Shown piece after piece: positions 61,961-64,000 of a DNA stretch of 64,000 nt. This DNA is from Xylanibacter caecicola (GTDB taxonomy: Bacteria; Bacteroidota; Bacteroidia; Bacteroidales; Bacteroidaceae), in the NCBI RefSeq assembly GCF_013166515.1, contig NZ_JABKKJ010000001.1:124001-188000 (forward strand), read 5' to 3'. The notes below the pieces were generated by a model. The model did no database searches. It saw only the letters and a program-made list of their open reading frames with translations, and was not told the origin of the DNA. Each line of letters begins with the position of its first letter. Within the stretch, counting starts at the first letter, position 1. The translations under genes and the position numbers were made by a program.

Positions 61961-63412
61961 TTATTCGTCTTCCGGTTCTTTGAGGAGTCCGAATATGAAG
62001 TTCTTCACTTTCTTGCCGACATTTCCCATGCTCTTTTTCTTTTTCTCTTCCTCCTCTTTCTTGAGTCTTTCTTCTTCTATGCGTGCAGCCTCTTCTGCCT
62101 CCTTACGTCTCTTCTCTTCTGCCGCCGCCTTTTCTGCCGCAGTGAGAACGATACCGCTTCCGAGCTCGTCGGGACGTCTGGGGTTCTGGTGCAGGTCGCC
62201 TGTCTTTGGTGTGGTGCCCTGTTTCTGTTCAGCGTTGAAAAGGTCACCGTTTTGAGTTACCTCCTGTCCGGCACAGTTCATGTCTCCCTTGGCAAGCAGT
62301 CCGAGAATGGTGTTCATCATTCCGTTGTGTGCTGTTATTTCGGGATTGTTTGATGTTATGGTGTGTGTCACAAATTTGGCGATGCGTATTTTGTCTATGT
62401 GAGTGTGGTTGCGGAATGCGGTTTCGATATTCTTCATGTTCGAGCCGCCGCCGGTAAGGATGATGCCACCTAACAGTCTGTCTGCGTATTCGCCCGGAAC
62501 CTGTGACCAGACGTTCTCTATTATCTCGAGCAACCTTCCTTCGACAATCTCTATGAACTTGCGGCTTTCGATGCTGCGGTCTGTGTCTATCGGCAACATA
62601 AGCGTATTGTCGATATCGTTGTTGTCCGTATAAGCGCATCCGTATTTTATCTTCATGTTCTCGGCTGCACTTTCCTCCATCTGAAGCGAAGCGATATCCT
62701 TGGTGATATTGCTGCCTCCGAGCGGTATTACGGCAAGGTGGCGAAGTATGTTTTTGTAATAAACGGATACGGTGGTGGTGTCGGCTCCAAGGTCTACAAG
62801 TACACAACCGGAACGTTTCTCGGCGTCGGTCAGGACATTGTCTGCCATGGCGAGCGGTGCAAGATACATCTCGGCAATTGCCACATTGGCATGGTCGAAG
62901 CAGTTGTTGAGGTTGTGGTAGAACGATTTACGCCACAGGATGTTGAGGAAATTGCCTTCAAGGCGTGAGCACTGTATGCCCACCGGGTCTGACTGTAACT
63001 GGTTTCCGACTTTATATTCTTGTGTGGCGGCATCCAGAATTTCCTGATCCTGATATATCATATTGCGGTTGGTGTCCATCAGTTCGTTCACCATGTCCTG
63101 TGTGACAATGGTGTTCTCGGGCAGATCTTTTATTATTACATTTTTGATACTGCGTATCGACTGACCGCCAACGCCTACATATACCTGTGATATTTCGGTC
63201 TTGAGATTGTTCGACAGTTTCTTTACAATGTTTGATATGCACTGTACTGTCTTGTCTATATTGAATATTATACCTTTTCGTATGAATGATGATGAGTCTT
63301 CTTTTACTACGGCAAGTACGGAAATACTTCCGTCTACGTTCTTCTTTCCTGCTATTCCGGTCATCTTGGATGAACCAAGCTCGATTGCTACTATAAATTC
63401 TTTTGCTGCCAT
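61961..63412 (-). CDS. ftsA: Cell division protein FtsA
   Basis: FtsA is the actin-like protein that ties FtsZ filaments to the membrane. The 483-residue protein has the nucleotide-binding phosphate-1 motif VAIELGSSKMTGI, the 1c domain insert, GCVLVDLGADTTTVSVY and GGIILTGGGSNMKNIE. The C-terminal part is a charged repeat region (AAEKAAAEEKRRKEAEEAARIEEERLKKEEEEKKKK), probably a coiled coil or linker, ending in KVKNFIFGLLKEPEDE, an amphipathic helix likely to bind the membrane. It lies 21 bases after ftsQ. Confidence 0.96.
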   Translation of the reverse strand: MAAKEFIVAIELGSSKMTGIAGKKNVDGSISVLAVVKEDSSSFIRKGIIFNIDKTVQCISNIVKKLSNNLKTEISQVYVGVGGQSIRSIKNVIIKDLPENTIVTQDMVNELMDTNRNMIYQDQEILDAATQEYKVGNQLQSDPVGIQCSRLEGNFLNILWRKSFYHNLNNCFDHANVAIAEMYLAPLAMADNVLTDAEKRSGCVLVDLGADTTTVSVYYKNILRHLAVIPLGGSNITKDIASLQMEESAAENMKIKYGCAYTDNNDIDNTLMLPIDTDRSIESRKFIEIVEGRLLEIIENVWSQVPGEYADRLLGGIILTGGGSNMKNIETAFRNHTHIDKIRIAKFVTHTITSNNPEITAHNGMMNTILGLLAKGDMNCAGQEVTQNGDLFNAEQKQGTTPKTGDLHQNPRRPDELGSGIVLTAAEKAAAEEKRRKEAEEAARIEEERLKKEEEEKKKKSMGNVGKKVKNFIFGLLKEPEDE

Positions 63413-63433
63413 ACAATTATATATTTATTCTGT

Positions 63434-64000
63434 TTACTGTTCTCTTTTCTTGCATATTATCTGATTGTCGAACTCTATGTTGATATACGGATACTTGTTC
63501 CAGCCGGCTTGTGACAGTCCGTACTTATAGAACTTTTCGAGTCGTTTCATCTTCTTGTTTACGAAATCCGTGATTTCCTGTTCTCTTTTTGATCTGTTGC
63601 CGTGTTGTGGCAGATAGCCCATGAACACTACATGTTCTCCTACTCGCGGAACAAGCTCTATTCCGAGATCGGGCAGAACATTTATCTGTACAATCTGGTT
63701 CTTCCACAAGTCGCTCGCCATAAGTGCTTTGGCAAGATACGAAAGGGTGCTTTTTGCGTAATTCTTATTTATATATCCGGTTGCAATTATCAGGTCGGAG
63801 GTATATTTGGAGTTAGGCATTATGCCGCCTTTGTCATCAAGATAGTAGTCCTCTCCCCGTATGTTCTTTATTCGTATGATAGGAAGTCGCTGTGTAACGC
63901 TGATATGGACGTTGTTGTCTTGGGTCTTGTAGCACTGCACTTCGTTTACAAACGGACTCGATTTGAGAAGTTCTTCTATTTCCCGGGGATTGACATCGGA
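63434..64000 (-). CDS. ftsQ: Cell division protein FtsQ, C-terminal part (5' end outside window)
   Basis: The frame is open to the window edge, so the start lies beyond 64000; 188 codons are visible. The sequence opens within the POTRA region (DVNPREIEELLKSSPFVNEV, then KTQDNNVHISVTQRLPIIRI) and the beta domain follows (LGIELVPRVGEHVVFMGYLP, GLSQAGWNKYPYINIEFDNQ). FtsQ is a bitopic inner-membrane protein that links early and late division proteins. Identification rests on this pattern and its place before ftsA and ftsZ. Its membrane segment is not in the window. Confidence 0.9.
   Translation of the reverse strand, partial: SDVNPREIEELLKSSPFVNEVQCYKTQDNNVHISVTQRLPIIRIKNIRGEDYYLDDKGGIMPNSKYTSDLIIATGYINKNYAKSTLSYLAKALMASDLWKNQIVQINVLPDLGIELVPRVGEHVVFMGYLPQHGNRSKREQEITDFVNKKMKRLEKFYKYGLSQAGWNKYPYINIEFDNQIICKKREQ

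Overview
The window is a chromosomal segment of a Bacteroidales bacterium, most probably Prevotella or a close relative. The evidence is the Bacteroidetes-type promoters (TTTG near -33, TAnnTTTG near -7), two SusC/SusD pairs, many secreted proteins with short C-terminal sorting tails of the type IX secretion kind, the infB-suf and ftsQ-ftsA-ftsZ-yqeY gene orders, and spacers packed with hairpin repeats. Species cannot be fixed from the sequence alone.

Layout. 1-8.4 kb is housekeeping: the 3' end of infB, the iron-sulfur assembly genes sufB, sufC, sufD and sufS, a small conserved minus-strand gene, rnhB and a WYL regulator. 8.8-20 kb (minus strand) is a nutrient-uptake locus read leftward: SusC, SusD, a HExxH zinc metallohydrolase lipoprotein, a DUF4302 lipoprotein, a secreted tail protein and an M6 metalloprotease. 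20-24.1 kb holds gpmI, a RelE-type toxin-antitoxin pair, ung and a DUF3109 gene. 24.7-36.6 kb (plus strand) is a mirror image of the left locus with the same six gene types in the same order, diverged in sequence. Then come a lone tyrosine recombinase (37.2 kb) and a second secreted-protein operon (38.8-51.8 kb): M6 protease, TlpA-like thioredoxin, DUF6029 outer-membrane protein, Omp28 lipoprotein, and three tail proteins, two of them large and multidomain. A fourth M6 protease (52-54.1 kb) has its own promoter and is broken by a frameshift in a G run. 54.6-64 kb is housekeeping again: recO, tRNA-Glu, a structured leader and rpsT, an AraC regulator, gyrB, yqeY, ftsZ, ftsA and part of ftsQ.

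How it fits together. Four M6 proteases, two SusCD pairs with metallohydrolase lipoproteins, and redox/surface accessory proteins suggest extracellular protein breakdown and peptide uptake. This is inference from domains; no substrate can be read from the sequence.

Most notable observation: the two divergent susC genes begin with a 391-bp inverted repeat (19615-20005 and 24661-25051) that has only four mismatches, all synonymous. It encloses 4655 bp. A consensus promoter lies just inside the right arm; just inside the left arm the equivalent site is degenerate. Recombination between the arms would invert the middle segment and move the good promoter from one susC operon to the other. The spacers also carry at least five families of inverted-repeat elements, some nested in one another.
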